NCBI RefSeq assembly: GCF_030733845.1 | Contig: NZ_CP132311.1 | Span: forward strand, 3,167,501-3,231,500 | Source of the DNA: Shinella zoogloeoides | Lineage (GTDB): Bacteria; Pseudomonadota; Alphaproteobacteria; Rhizobiales; Rhizobiaceae | DNA length: 64,000 nt | Direction: 5' to 3' | In this document: piece after piece, positions 56,039 to 64,000 of the stretch | Numbering within the stretch: position 1 is the stretch's first letter | How the letters are laid out: every line of letters begins with the position of its first letter | Made by a program: the position numbers and the translations under genes | The notes under the pieces: model-generated | What the model was told of the DNA's origin: nothing | Seen by the model: only the letters and a program-made list of their open reading frames with translations | The model's database searches: none

Positions 56039-56928
56039 ACAGCGACACGTCCGCTGCGCTTGGCTCTCCTGTCTGGCTGTGGATCGTCCTCGGCCTGATC
56101 GTCGTCGCCGTCGTCCTATTCCTTCGGCGCTCGTCGATCGCGGCATTGTGGCATTCGCATCAGGAGACGCGCGAGACCGAGGCAGAGCGCCGGCCCGGCC
56201 AATCCTCCCGGGACGGCACGCCGGCAAGGTCCGACCGCGACAGGATGCCCAACGCCCTCGATCTGGATGCGCTGGAAGTCTCCGACATCATGATCCACCG
56301 GACCACCATGCGAGCGCTCAATGCCGGCGATCCGCCGGAGGAGATCGTCAGGGCCGTGCTGGAAAGCCCCTATACGCGCATGCCGCTCTGGTTGGGTTCC
56401 GTGGACAACATCGTCGGCGTTGTCCACGCCAAGGATCTTCTGCGCGCCCTCACCGAACCGGGCGTCGAGCCGAAGAGCCTCGACATCACCCGGGTCGCGC
56501 AGAAACCGTGGTTCGTGCCGGACACGACGACCCTGAAGGAGCAGCTCGCCGCCTTCCTGCGCCGCAAGGAACACTTCGCGACGGTCGTGGACGAATATGG
56601 CGAGGTGCAGGGCCTCGTCACGCTCCAGGACATCCTCAAGGAGATCGTCGGCGATATCTCGGACGAGAAGGATGTCGACATGCAGGGGGTGCGGCAGGAG
56701 GCCGACGGCTCGCTCGTGGTCGACGGGGGCGTCGCGATCCGCGACCTCAACCGCGCCTTCGACTGGAGTCTGCCCGACGAGGAGGCGACGACCATCGCGG
56801 GCCTCGTCATCCACGAATCGAAATCCATTCCCGAAGAACGGCAGGCCTTCACCTTCTACGGCAAGCGCTTCACCGTCATGAAGCGGGTGAAGAACCGTAT
56901 CACCAAGCTGCGCATCCGCCCGGTCTAA
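56035..56928 (+). CDS. CBS-pair/CorC_HlyC protein lacking the DUF21 membrane domain
   Basis: A 297-residue protein. It has one N-terminal membrane helix (about 13-30), a hydrophilic linker rich in Arg, Ser and Pro (about 31-72), a pair of CBS domains (about 78-205; EVSDIMIHRTTM start and VVDEYGEVQGLVTLQDIL) and a C-terminal CorC_HlyC domain (about 215-295). In rhizobia the gene after aroB usually encodes a HlyC/CorC transporter of about 430 residues with a four-helix DUF21/CNNM domain in front of the CBS pair. Here that domain is missing and replaced by a single helix. The start is fixed by the 4-nt overlap with aroB, so it is not an annotation error or visible frameshift. Confidence 0.85.
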   Translation: MNSDTSAALGSPVWLWIVLGLIVVAVVLFLRRSSIAALWHSHQETRETEAERRPGQSSRDGTPARSDRDRMPNALDLDALEVSDIMIHRTTMRALNAGDPPEEIVRAVLESPYTRMPLWLGSVDNIVGVVHAKDLLRALTEPGVEPKSLDITRVAQKPWFVPDTTTLKEQLAAFLRRKEHFATVVDEYGEVQGLVTLQDILKEIVGDISDEKDVDMQGVRQEADGSLVVDGGVAIRDLNRAFDWSLPDEEATTIAGLVIHESKSIPEERQAFTFYGKRFTVMKRVKNRITKLRIRPV

Positions 56929-56932
56929 CCGG

Positions 56933-57214
56933 CTACCAGCGCGTCGCCTCGCCGGGCGCCGCCGCCTCGACGGCGAGCGCATGCAGCCCGGCATCGAACT
57001 CCGCCTTCACCAGATCGTTGATCGCCCGGTGCCGCGCCACGCGGTTCATGCCCGCAAAGGCGGAGGAGACGATGCGGATGCGCATATGCGTCTCGCCCTC
57101 GCCGTCATATCCCGGCTGGTGGCCGGCATGCAGGTGGCTTTCGTTGATGACCTCGAGGCGCTCGGGCGAAAAGGCGGCATCGAGCTTCGCGGTTATACTG
57201 GATCTGATGGACAT
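56933..57214 (-). CDS. bolA: BolA family protein
   Basis: A 93-residue BolA/IbaG-like protein with the class II KH-like fold: a beta-strand with INESHLHAGHQPG and the core MNRVARHRAINDLVKAE. BolA proteins pair with monothiol glutaredoxins to handle [2Fe-2S] clusters. The conserved His residues are present. It is divergent from the J-domain gene and starts 135 nt from it, an arrangement common in rhizobia. Confidence 0.93.
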   Translation of the reverse strand: MSIRSSITAKLDAAFSPERLEVINESHLHAGHQPGYDGEGETHMRIRIVSSAFAGMNRVARHRAINDLVKAEFDAGLHALAVEAAAPGEATRW

Positions 57215-57348
57215 GGGTCACTTTCGAAGGCGTGCTTCGCCGACGGGAAAACGCACGGCGCAACGCAGGAAAATGGTCCCACAAAGCCAGCAACAATCCG
57301 CTTTGTCAATTCTTGTGGCAGGCCTTCCGCAGCCCCATAATTAGCGCC

Positions 57349-57975
57349 ATGAAACTCGATTCCAAATACTTCGACCGCATCCGCACGAAGCGGCGCGTGG
57401 AACAGCGTCCCGAACGCTCCGCGCCGACCTGTCAGTGGGACGGCTGCGAGGAAAATGCCGTGCATCGCGCGCCTGTCGGCCGCAATGCCGAAGGGCAGTA
57501 TTTCATGTTCTGCTTCGAGCACGTCAAGGAATACAACAAGGGCTACAACTACTTCTCCGGCCTCTCGGACGGCGAGATCGCGCGCTACCAGAAGGAGGCG
57601 ATCACCGGCCACCGCCCCACCTGGACGATCGGCGTCAACAAGGCCGCCAAGAACGGCCCGGCGCAGGGCACCGCGCGCTCCGGCACGGCCGGGGCAAATC
57701 AGCGCATCCGCGATCCGTTCGGCCTGTTCGGCGAGGGCAAGGGGCGCGGTCCGCGCATGGAGCCCCGCGCGCGGAAACTGAAAACTCTTGAGGCGAAAGC
57801 CTACGAGACGCTCGGCCTTGCCGCCGATGCGACGGCGCAGGACATCAAGACCGCCTACAAAGTGCTTGTCAAAAAGCATCACCCGGATGCAAATGGCGGA
57901 GATAGAGGCTCGGAAGAGCGTTTTCGCGCGGTCATCCAAGCATATCAATTGTTAAAGCAGGCCGGCTTCTGCTAG
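57349..57975 (+). CDS. J-domain protein with N-terminal Cys/His motif
   Basis: A 208-residue cytosolic protein. The N-terminal region has a possible zinc site, Cys28-x4-Cys33, His39 and Cys55-x2-His58. A Gly-rich middle follows, then a C-terminal J domain (about 150-208) with HPD (178-180), which stimulates DnaK ATPase. The layout (J domain last) is unlike DnaJ itself. ATG 57349 is chosen because MKLDSKYFDRIR begins the conserved rhizobial sequence; the frame continues upstream. It lies between bolA and cobS, 63 nt before cobS. Confidence 0.88.
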   Translation: MKLDSKYFDRIRTKRRVEQRPERSAPTCQWDGCEENAVHRAPVGRNAEGQYFMFCFEHVKEYNKGYNYFSGLSDGEIARYQKEAITGHRPTWTIGVNKAAKNGPAQGTARSGTAGANQRIRDPFGLFGEGKGRGPRMEPRARKLKTLEAKAYETLGLAADATAQDIKTAYKVLVKKHHPDANGGDRGSEERFRAVIQAYQLLKQAGFC

Positions 57976-58038
57976 AGCAGTCGCCGGACAACAGGATATT
58001 TGGGCGGACGCGCGGATGGCGGCTGCCGCGGAGACGTG

Positions 58039-59037
58039 ATGAGCAAGATGGATCTCGATATTTCCAACCTCCCGGACACCACGGTTTCCGTACGGGAGGT
58101 TTTCGGCATTGATACCGACCTTCGTGTCCCGGCCTATACCAAGGCGGACGCCTATGTGCCGGACCTCGACCCGGACTACCTGTTCGACCGCGAAACGACC
58201 CTCGCGATCCTCGCGGGCTTCGCGCACAACCGTCGCGTCATGGTCTCCGGCTATCACGGCACCGGCAAGTCGACCCATATCGAGCAGGTCGCCGCCCGTC
58301 TCAACTGGCCCTGCGTGCGCGTCAACCTCGACAGCCATGTCAGCCGTATCGACCTCGTCGGCAAGGACGCGATCGTCGTCAAGGACGGCCTGCAGGTCAC
58401 CGAGTTCAAGGACGGCATCCTGCCCTGGGCCTACCAGCACAATGTCGCGCTCGTCTTCGATGAATACGATGCCGGCCGGCCGGACGTCATGTTCGTCATC
58501 CAGCGCGTGCTGGAATCCTCCGGCCGCCTGACGCTGCTCGACCAGAGCCGCGTCATCCGCCCGCACCCCGCCTTCCGCCTGTTCGCGACCGCCAACACCG
58601 TCGGCCTCGGCGATACGACGGGCCTCTACCACGGCACGCAGCAGATCAACCAGGCTCAGATGGACCGCTGGTCGATCGTCACCACGCTCAACTACCTGCC
58701 GCATGAAAACGAAGTGAGCATCGTCGCCGCCAAGGTGAAGCGCCTTGCCGCCGGCAAGGACGGCCGCGACACGATCTCGCGCATGGTGCGCGTCGCCGAC
58801 CTCACCCGCGCCGCCTTCATCAACGGCGACCTGTCGACCGTGATGAGCCCGCGCACGGTCATCACCTGGGGCGAAAACGCCGAGATCTTCGGCGATCTCG
58901 CCTTCGCCTTCCGCGTCACCTTCCTCAACAAGTGCGACGAACTGGAGCGCACGCTGGTGGCCGAGCTTTACCAGCGCGCCTTCGGCGTGGAGCTGAAGGA
59001 AAGCGCCGCCAATATCGTCCTGGAAGCGACTGCCTGA
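58039..59037 (+). CDS. cobS: Aerobic cobaltochelatase subunit CobS
   Basis: A 332-residue AAA+ ATPase. The N-terminal segment [13 protein letters not shown] is typical of CobS. Walker A is GYHGTGKST (about 74-82), Walker B is LVFDEYDAG, and a sensor region [11 protein letters not shown] follows. With CobT and CobN it inserts Co2+ into hydrogenobyrinic acid a,c-diamide in the aerobic cobalamin pathway. The start at 58039 gives the exact usual length. It is followed by cobT after 16 nt. Confidence 0.96.
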   Translation: MSKMDLDISNLPDTTVSVREVFGIDTDLRVPAYTKADAYVPDLDPDYLFDRETTLAILAGFAHNRRVMVSGYHGTGKSTHIEQVAARLNWPCVRVNLDSHVSRIDLVGKDAIVVKDGLQVTEFKDGILPWAYQHNVALVFDEYDAGRPDVMFVIQRVLESSGRLTLLDQSRVIRPHPAFRLFATANTVGLGDTTGLYHGTQQINQAQMDRWSIVTTLNYLPHENEVSIVAAKVKRLAAGKDGRDTISRMVRVADLTRAAFINGDLSTVMSPRTVITWGENAEIFGDLAFAFRVTFLNKCDELERTLVAELYQRAFGVELKESAANIVLEATA

Positions 59038-59053
59038 CGGCAAGGTGAAGCGC

Positions 59054-60955
59054 ATGGCAGCTCGCGGAGACAATTCGAAGCCGAGGCCCGGCGGGGTGGT
59101 GGACATGGAGCCGTTCCGCCGCGCGGTGACGGGCTGTGTGCGCGCCGTCTCCGGCGACGCCGAGGTGGAGGTCACCTTCGCCAACGAGCGGCCCGGCATG
59201 ACCGGCGAGCGCATCCGCCTGCCGGAGCTGACCAAGCGCCCCTCGCCGGCCGAAGTCGCAATCACCCGCGGCCTCGGCGATTCGATGGCGCTGCGCAAGG
59301 CCTGCCACGACGCCCGCATCCACGCGACCATGTCGCCGCAGGGCGCCGATGCGCGGGCGATCTTCGACGCCGTCGAACAGGCACGCGTCGAGGCGATCGG
59401 TTCCAACCGCATGCATGGCATGGCACAGAACCTCACCACCATGCTGACGGAGAAATACGCCAAGGCCAATTTCGGCACGATTACCCGCCAGGCCGATGCG
59501 CCCCTCGAAGAGGCCGTCGCGCTCATCGTGCGCGAAAAGCTGACGGGCCAGGCCCCGCCCGCTTCCGCCGGCAAGGTGCTCGATCTCTGGCGCGACTTCA
59601 TCGTCGACAAGGCCGGCAAGGACATGGACGGCCTTTCGGCCGCAATCAACGACCAGCAGGCTTTCTCGCGCGTCGTGCGCAACATGCTCGCCTCGATGAA
59701 CGTCGCCGAGCAGTACGGCGAGGACGAGACGGAACCGGACGATTCCGAAACGCCCGAGGACGAGAACCAGCCGCGCAGCGACGAGCAGGAAGATAACAAC
59801 AGCCAGGAGGACGCGGGCGACGACAGCGCGCCCGCCGACGAGAACGAGACGTCCGACGAACAGATGGACGAAGGCGAGATGGACGGCGCGGAAATCTCTG
59901 ACGACGATCTCGTCGAAGATGACGGCGACGATACGGAAACGCCCGGCGAAGTCCGCCGCCCGAACCACCCCTTCACCGATTTCAACGAGAAGGTCGATTA
60001 CACGGTCTTCACGCAGGAATTCGACGAGACGATCACCGCCGAGGAACTGTGCGACGAAGCCGAGCTCGACCGGCTGCGCGCCTTCCTCGACAAGCAGCTC
60101 GCCCATCTCCAGGGCGCCGTCGGCCGCCTTGCCAACCGCCTGCAGCGCCGCCTGATGGCGCAGCAGAACCGCGCCTGGGAATTCGACCTCGAAGAGGGCT
60201 ATCTCGACAGCGCCCGCCTGCAGCGCATCATCATCGATCCAATGCAGCCGCTCTCCTTCAAGCGTGAGAAGGACACGACCTTCCGTGACACGGTCGTGAC
60301 GCTGCTGATCGACAATTCCGGCTCCATGCGCGGCCGGCCGATCACGGTCGCCGCCACCTGCGCCGACATTCTCGCCCGCACGCTGGAGCGCTGCGGCGTG
60401 AAGGTCGAAATCCTCGGCTTCACCACCAAGGCGTGGAAGGGCGGCCAGTCGCGCGAAAAGTGGCTCGGCAGCGGCAAGCCGCAATCGCCCGGCCGCCTCA
60501 ACGACCTGCGCCACATCGTCTACAAGGCCGCGGACGCCCCATGGCGCCGCGCCAGGCGCAATCTCGGACTGATGATGCGCGAGGGCTTGCTAAAGGAAAA
60601 CATCGACGGCGAGGCGCTGATCTGGGCGCACGACCGCCTGCTCGCCCGCCCCGAGCAGCGCCGCATCCTGATGATGATCTCGGACGGTGCGCCGGTGGAC
60701 GATTCGACGCTTTCGGTGAACCCCGGCAACTATCTGGAACGGCACCTGCGCGCCGTCATCGATCAGATCGAGACGCGTTCGCCCGTCGAGCTTCTCGCCA
60801 TCGGCATCGGCCACGACGTCACGCGCTATTATCGCCGCGCCGTCACCATCGTCGATGCGGACGAGCTGGCCGGCGCGATGACCGAGCAGCTTGCCTCGCT
60901 CTTTGCCGACGAGGCGACCTCCCGCCGCCCGACCGGCCGCCGCCGTGCGGGCTGA
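59054..60955 (+). CDS. cobT: Aerobic cobaltochelatase subunit CobT
   Basis: A 633-residue CobT protein. A helical N-terminal domain (about 1-215) precedes a highly acidic linker (about 215-300, long Asp/Glu runs), then a von Willebrand A-type domain (about 400-625) with the MIDAS motif DNSGSMRG. It forms a two-layer ring with CobS that drives cobalt insertion by CobN. cobN is not in the window. The ATG at 59054 has AAGG 8 nt upstream, and a GTG at 59045 is the alternative. Its end overlaps the next gene by 11 nt. Confidence 0.95.
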   Translation: MAARGDNSKPRPGGVVDMEPFRRAVTGCVRAVSGDAEVEVTFANERPGMTGERIRLPELTKRPSPAEVAITRGLGDSMALRKACHDARIHATMSPQGADARAIFDAVEQARVEAIGSNRMHGMAQNLTTMLTEKYAKANFGTITRQADAPLEEAVALIVREKLTGQAPPASAGKVLDLWRDFIVDKAGKDMDGLSAAINDQQAFSRVVRNMLASMNVAEQYGEDETEPDDSETPEDENQPRSDEQEDNNSQEDAGDDSAPADENETSDEQMDEGEMDGAEISDDDLVEDDGDDTETPGEVRRPNHPFTDFNEKVDYTVFTQEFDETITAEELCDEAELDRLRAFLDKQLAHLQGAVGRLANRLQRRLMAQQNRAWEFDLEEGYLDSARLQRIIIDPMQPLSFKREKDTTFRDTVVTLLIDNSGSMRGRPITVAATCADILARTLERCGVKVEILGFTTKAWKGGQSREKWLGSGKPQSPGRLNDLRHIVYKAADAPWRRARRNLGLMMREGLLKENIDGEALIWAHDRLLARPEQRRILMMISDGAPVDDSTLSVNPGNYLERHLRAVIDQIETRSPVELLAIGIGHDVTRYYRRAVTIVDADELAGAMTEQLASLFADEATSRRPTGRRRAG

Positions 60956-61979
60956 ACCGGCGGTCCCGCAACGGGCCGGCGGTCTGGCGCGAAGCCTTCC
61001 CGCCATCATTCTTTCCGCCCTGCTCTGCCTACCGCTTGGACGGCCGGCAGCGGCCGAGATCACGGACGTTCCGGTCTCCAGCCGTGCCTTTTCCCAGTTC
61101 GTGCCCGGCTCGGACCAGCGCGTCTTCGGGAAGCTCGAATTCCTGGGTGGCATCGGCTACGCCTCCAGCAATTCCCTGCTTGGCGCGATTTCCGCCATCC
61201 GCTTTCGCGAGGACAAGCAGCAATTCGTTGCCGCGCTCGATACCGGCCACTGGCTTACCGGCCGCGTCGAGCGCGATGCCGACGGCCGCCTGAGCGGCCT
61301 TGCGGACGTAAAAGTCCGCTCGATGTTCGACAAGGACGGGCAGGACGAGAACTTCAAGTTCAAGATGGACGCCGAGGGCCTTGCGCTCCGCGAAGGCGAA
61401 GTCCTCGTCAGCTTCGAGGTCTTCCACCGGATCGATGTCTATCCCGATCCCGGTTTCATGGAGGCGCGGCCGAAACGCCACCTGCCCTTCCCCTTCGACC
61501 CGCGGGAAATGCGCATCAACCGCGGCATGGAAACGCTTGCCATGTCGCCGGCGGCAGGACCGCTCGGCGTGACGCCGGTGGCCGTCACGGAGCGCAGCCT
61601 CGATGCCGACGGAAATGTCTTCGCCGCCGTACTGGAAGGTCCGCGCAAGGGTCTTTTCTCCGTCAAGCGCTCCGATCCATGGGACATCACCGACGGCGCT
61701 TTCCTGCCGAACGGCGATCTCCTGCTGCTCGAACGCCGCTTCCGCCTGTCGGACGGCATGGGCATGCGCATCCGCCGTATCGACGGCGACACGATCCGCC
61801 CCGGCGCGGTTGTCGACGGCGACGTGCTCATCGATGCCGATCTCAGCCAGCAGATCGACAATATGGAAGGGCTCGACGTGGTGGTGATGGCTGAGGACGA
61901 CGTCCGCGTCATCGTCGTTTCCGACGACAACCACTCGATCCTCCAGCGCAACCTGATGCTGGAATTCCGCCTGAAGTGA
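60945..61979 (+). CDS. Secreted esterase-like-activity-of-phytase family protein
   Basis: A 344-residue protein. An N-terminal signal peptide (about 14-38, [19 protein letters not shown], cleavage near PAAAEI) is followed by one beta-propeller-like phytase-esterase domain (about 40-344), with [18 protein letters not shown] and [17 protein letters not shown]. The family name comes from esterase-like activity reported for a relative; the substrate is unknown. GTG at 60945 overlaps the cobT stop by 11 nt, so translation may be coupled; a TTG at 60891 is less likely. There is no sign of a metabolic link to cobalamin. Confidence 0.85.
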   Translation: MRAEPAVPQRAGGLARSLPAIILSALLCLPLGRPAAAEITDVPVSSRAFSQFVPGSDQRVFGKLEFLGGIGYASSNSLLGAISAIRFREDKQQFVAALDTGHWLTGRVERDADGRLSGLADVKVRSMFDKDGQDENFKFKMDAEGLALREGEVLVSFEVFHRIDVYPDPGFMEARPKRHLPFPFDPREMRINRGMETLAMSPAAGPLGVTPVAVTERSLDADGNVFAAVLEGPRKGLFSVKRSDPWDITDGAFLPNGDLLLLERRFRLSDGMGMRIRRIDGDTIRPGAVVDGDVLIDADLSQQIDNMEGLDVVVMAEDDVRVIVVSDDNHSILQRNLMLEFRLK

Positions 61980-61981
61980 AA

Positions 61982-62010
61982 AAGCCACCCGCTGGTCGAG
62001 CGGACGGCTT
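61982..62010. terminator. Weak terminator-like hairpin between convergent genes
   Basis: AAGCC-CCGCT pairs with AGCGG-GGCTT around an AC/AC internal loop. The T-tail is poor. It lies between the phytase-esterase-like gene and the convergent transporter gene. Confidence 0.4.
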
Positions 62011-62036
62011 CAACTACCAGAGCGTTCCTTGCGTTC

Positions 62037-62675
62037 TCAGGCGATCTTCTCGATGCCCGGCATCGGCTTCAGCCGGCTCATCAGCGCGCCGTAGGGTAGC
62101 AACATGACTAGGCCGACCAGCACCTTCACGGAGAAATCGCCGAGCGCCCAGGAGAGCCAGCGCGGGGCTTCCGCGGTAAAGACACCCAGCACCGGCGCCC
62201 ATTCGATCGCGAAGGCGTCGTTCGGCCCGAAGATCGAGAAGAAGGGCGCGAAGGCGAAGGAGAAGAAGATCAGCGTGTCGAGCACCGAGCCGATCAGCGA
62301 GGCGATCAGCGGCGCGCGCCACCAGGTCTGCCGGCGCAGCCTGTTGAAGACGGAAATGTCGAGCAACTGGCCGGCAAGGAAGGCCGAGCCGGAGGCGATC
62401 GCAATGCGCGGCGTGGAAAGCGCGAAGGAAATGATCACCGCCACGAGGAAACCGGCCGCCACGACGCGGCGCGCCACGCTCGGGCCGAACTGCCGGTTGG
62501 TGAGGTCGGTGATGAGGAAGGCGACCGGATAGGTGAAGGCACCGTAGGTCAGGAGATCGCCGAGCGCGATGCCGAACAATTCGCCCGAAAGCGGATACTG
62601 CACCAGCACGTTGGAGGCGACGACCACGGCCGTCATCAGGAGGACATAGATAAGGGTAATGCGGTTCGCTAGCAT
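62037..62675 (-). CDS. Queuosine precursor transporter (VUT family, YhhQ-like)
   Basis: A 212-residue membrane protein with six helices. The family pattern is YPVAFLITDLTNRQFG (about 49-64) with SASFLAGQ-like AFLAGQLLDISVFNRLR (about 98-114). YhhQ/QPTR members import queuine precursors (preQ0, preQ1) for queuosine-modified tRNA. The substrate is inferred from family. The ATG at 62675 has an AGGA site about 8 nt upstream. It follows rpmB on the same strand after 114 nt, which contains an imperfect hairpin. Confidence 0.92.
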   Translation of the reverse strand: MLANRITLIYVLLMTAVVVASNVLVQYPLSGELFGIALGDLLTYGAFTYPVAFLITDLTNRQFGPSVARRVVAAGFLVAVIISFALSTPRIAIASGSAFLAGQLLDISVFNRLRRQTWWRAPLIASLIGSVLDTLIFFSFAFAPFFSIFGPNDAFAIEWAPVLGVFTAEAPRWLSWALGDFSVKVLVGLVMLLPYGALMSRLKPMPGIEKIA

Positions 62676-62730
62676 TTTTTTATCCTGGGTGATGCCACCA
62701 GTTGGAGTGATAATAATGTGCTCACAGCAT

Positions 62731-62760
62731 TGAGGCCTGCCCGGAACCGGTCAAGCCTCA
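62731..62760 (-). promoter_or_regulatory. Imperfect hairpin between rpmB and the queuosine transporter gene
   Basis: Bases 62731-62760 fold back on themselves as TGAGGC/GCCTCA, TG/CA and CCGG/CCGG, with two mismatches and an AA tip. There is no T-run on either side. It could be a 3' end structure of rpmB or a leader element of the transporter gene. I could not match it to a preQ1 riboswitch. Confidence 0.4.
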
Positions 62761-62789
62761 ATGAAAGCGATCTGGCTTAGCGCCTGAAA

Positions 62790-63077
62790 TCAGGCAGCAG
62801 CAGTCTTCTTGGCGATCTGGCGGCGCAGCAGGCGGGCGCGCATCGACAGTTCGTTCTCTTCGGCCTTCAGGAGGAAGGCGTCGAGACCACCGCGGTGCTC
62901 GACCGTGCGCAGGGCAGCGGCGGAAACGCGAAGACGGTAACGCTGGCCGAGGGCGTCGGAAATCAGCGTGACATTGCACAGGTTCGGCAGGAACTTGCGC
63001 TTCGTCTTGTTGTTTGCGTGGCTCACATTGTTGCCCGACTGGACGCCCTTGCCGGTCAATTCGCAACTACGGGACAT
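62790..63077 (-). CDS. rpmB: 50S ribosomal protein L28
   Basis: A 95-residue L28 protein of normal alphaproteobacterial length. The start [20 protein letters not shown] and the central [16 protein letters not shown] with [25 protein letters not shown] residues are diagnostic. It is a structural part of the large subunit. AGGTG lies just upstream of the ATG. The 240 bp upstream, up to the DUF3108 gene, hold divergent promoters and no other gene. Confidence 0.97.
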   Translation of the reverse strand: MSRSCELTGKGVQSGNNVSHANNKTKRKFLPNLCNVTLISDALGQRYRLRVSAAALRTVEHRGGLDAFLLKAEENELSMRARLLRRQIAKKTAAA

Positions 63078-63318
63078 GGTACACCTATTTTTTCTTGTTC
63101 AGGACAATACGTTTCCGGCACCGAAACCGGCCGCAGTCCGTCTGGCCTTTTTGGAAAGTTGCGGTTCTATAGTCACACTGCGCGACGGCGTCAAGCCAAA
63201 CCTGTGCCCGCGCTGGAAATCAGTTGCCAAACGCCGCGAATTGCAGGCAATAGCAGCACGATCTGGAATTTTCCACGGCGTAGAATTGCCGTAATATCAG
63301 GCTAGGCGGAGCGTCTCT

Positions 63319-64000
63319 ATGGGAGTCGTGCGGATGAACGGGCGAGGTTTTATTGCTGGCGCGGCCATGTCGCTCGCCCTTGCGGGGAGCGCGACGCCGC
63401 TTTCTTCCGCCGAGATCCAGCATCGCACCGAATATGCCATCCGCCTTTCCGGCCTGCCGGTCGCGACCGCCAGCTTCCAGTCGCAGTTCAGCGGCAACCG
63501 TTTCTCCATTTCCGGCAGCCTGCATTCCGCCGGCCTTGCGGACATCTTCGCCCGCACGAAGGGCACGACTTCCGTTTCCGGCACCGTCAGCCGTGACAAA
63601 CTGCGCGCCACCTCCTATTCGGTGACCTACCAGAGCGGCAAGCGCGGGCGCGCCATCGACGTCACCTTCCGCAACGGCAATGTCGTGCATGCCAGCATGG
63701 TGCCGGCGCGCAAGAAGCCGGACAACTGGGTGCCCGTTTCCAGGGCCGACATGCGCGCGGTGCTCGATCCGATCTCGGGCCTCATCATCCCCGCCGGCAA
63801 CCGCGTCTGCCCGAAGACGCTGCCGATCTTCGACGGGGAATCGCGCCTCGACCTCAGACTGACCTCCAAGGGCACCAAGTCCTATTCCACCAAGGGCTTC
63901 GAGGGCGAGGCCATCGTCTGCGGCATCCGCTTCATCCCGAAATCCGGCTACCGCAAAGGCCGCGACGACGTGGAATACCTGCGCAGGCTGAAGACGATGG
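63319..64000 (+). CDS. DUF3108 domain protein, exported (3' end outside window)
   Basis: The frame runs off the right edge; 227 residues are visible. A signal peptide (about 1-31; MNGRGFIAGAAMSLALAGSA core) is followed by a beta-rich DUF3108 domain (about 33-227), with SLHSAGLADIFARTKGTTSV, SVTYQSGKRGRAIDVTF and GKGFEG-like KGFEGEAIVCGI segments. DUF3108 proteins are periplasmic and of unknown function, with a fold related to lipoprotein-carrier-like barrels. The ATG at 63319 and one at 63334 are both possible; the second has GGGAG 9 nt upstream. It is divergent from rpmB. Confidence 0.88.
   Translation, partial: MGVVRMNGRGFIAGAAMSLALAGSATPLSSAEIQHRTEYAIRLSGLPVATASFQSQFSGNRFSISGSLHSAGLADIFARTKGTTSVSGTVSRDKLRATSYSVTYQSGKRGRAIDVTFRNGNVVHASMVPARKKPDNWVPVSRADMRAVLDPISGLIIPAGNRVCPKTLPIFDGESRLDLRLTSKGTKSYSTKGFEGEAIVCGIRFIPKSGYRKGRDDVEYLRRLKTM

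Overview
The window looks like ordinary chromosomal DNA from a GC-rich alphaproteobacterium of the family Rhizobiaceae (Rhizobium/Agrobacterium/Shinella-like). The reasons are the rhizobial gene orders lysC-ptsP-prfA-prmC-DUF4167-clpB and bolA-dnaJ-cobS-cobT, the glycerol locus glpRDSTPQUV, an ALAS-type hemA (C4 heme pathway) and an aerobic cobaltochelatase. Genus and species cannot be fixed from sequence alone. I see no integrase, transposase, prophage, CRISPR array or toxin-antitoxin pair. Both edges cut genes: an M23 peptidase on the left and a DUF3108 protein on the right.

Layout. 1-10 kb: cell-wall peptidase fragment, the ClpB disaggregase, and a block for translation termination (prmC-prfA), nitrogen-type PTS (ptsP) and lysine/threonine synthesis (lysC). 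10-19 kb: a complete glycerol uptake and catabolism operon (glpR-glpD-glpS-glpT-glpP-glpQ-glpU-glpV, minus strand) behind an 11-bp inverted repeat that is a good GlpR operator candidate. 19-21 kb: an SDR oxidoreductase, an AcuI/YhdH reductase and a LysR regulator. 21.8-28.1 kb: an NAD-linked molybdenum formate dehydrogenase operon (fdsG-fdsB-DUF4287-fdsA-fdhD-fdsD). 28-31 kb: a soluble double-PAS chemoreceptor with a CheW. 31-37 kb: the outer-membrane assembly pair TamA/TamB. 38-42 kb: a form II CO-dehydrogenase-like molybdenum hydroxylase (coxSLM). 42-46 kb: hemA (with a candidate Fnr/FixK box), dxr, a META-MliC lysozyme-inhibitor-like protein and tRNA-Arg(CCT). 46-52 kb: M20 amidohydrolase, DacC-like peptidase, CobW-type GTPase, TusA-like protein and an L,D-transpeptidase lipoprotein. 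52-57 kb: accA, xerD, aroK-aroB and a CBS/CorC protein lacking its usual membrane domain. 57-64 kb: bolA, a J-domain protein, cobS-cobT, a phytase-esterase-like secreted protein, a queuosine-precursor transporter, rpmB and the DUF3108 fragment.

How the genes fit together. The genes describe an aerobic heterotroph that imports glycerol, can draw electrons from formate and possibly CO or another small molecule through molybdenum enzymes, and makes heme and cobalamin. Several genes concern the envelope (TamAB, L,D-transpeptidase, DD-carboxypeptidase, lysozyme inhibitor).

No wholly new multi-gene system stands out. The observations most worth a second look are: a predicted asymmetric ATPase pair in the glycerol importer (one canonical and one degenerate nucleotide site); a CorC-like protein whose DUF21/CNNM membrane domain is replaced by one transmembrane helix; a DUF4287 gene translationally coupled inside the formate dehydrogenase operon; a duplicated C-terminal motif in the L,D-transpeptidase; and a shared TTTCGTTT operator core in front of both the glp and cox operons.
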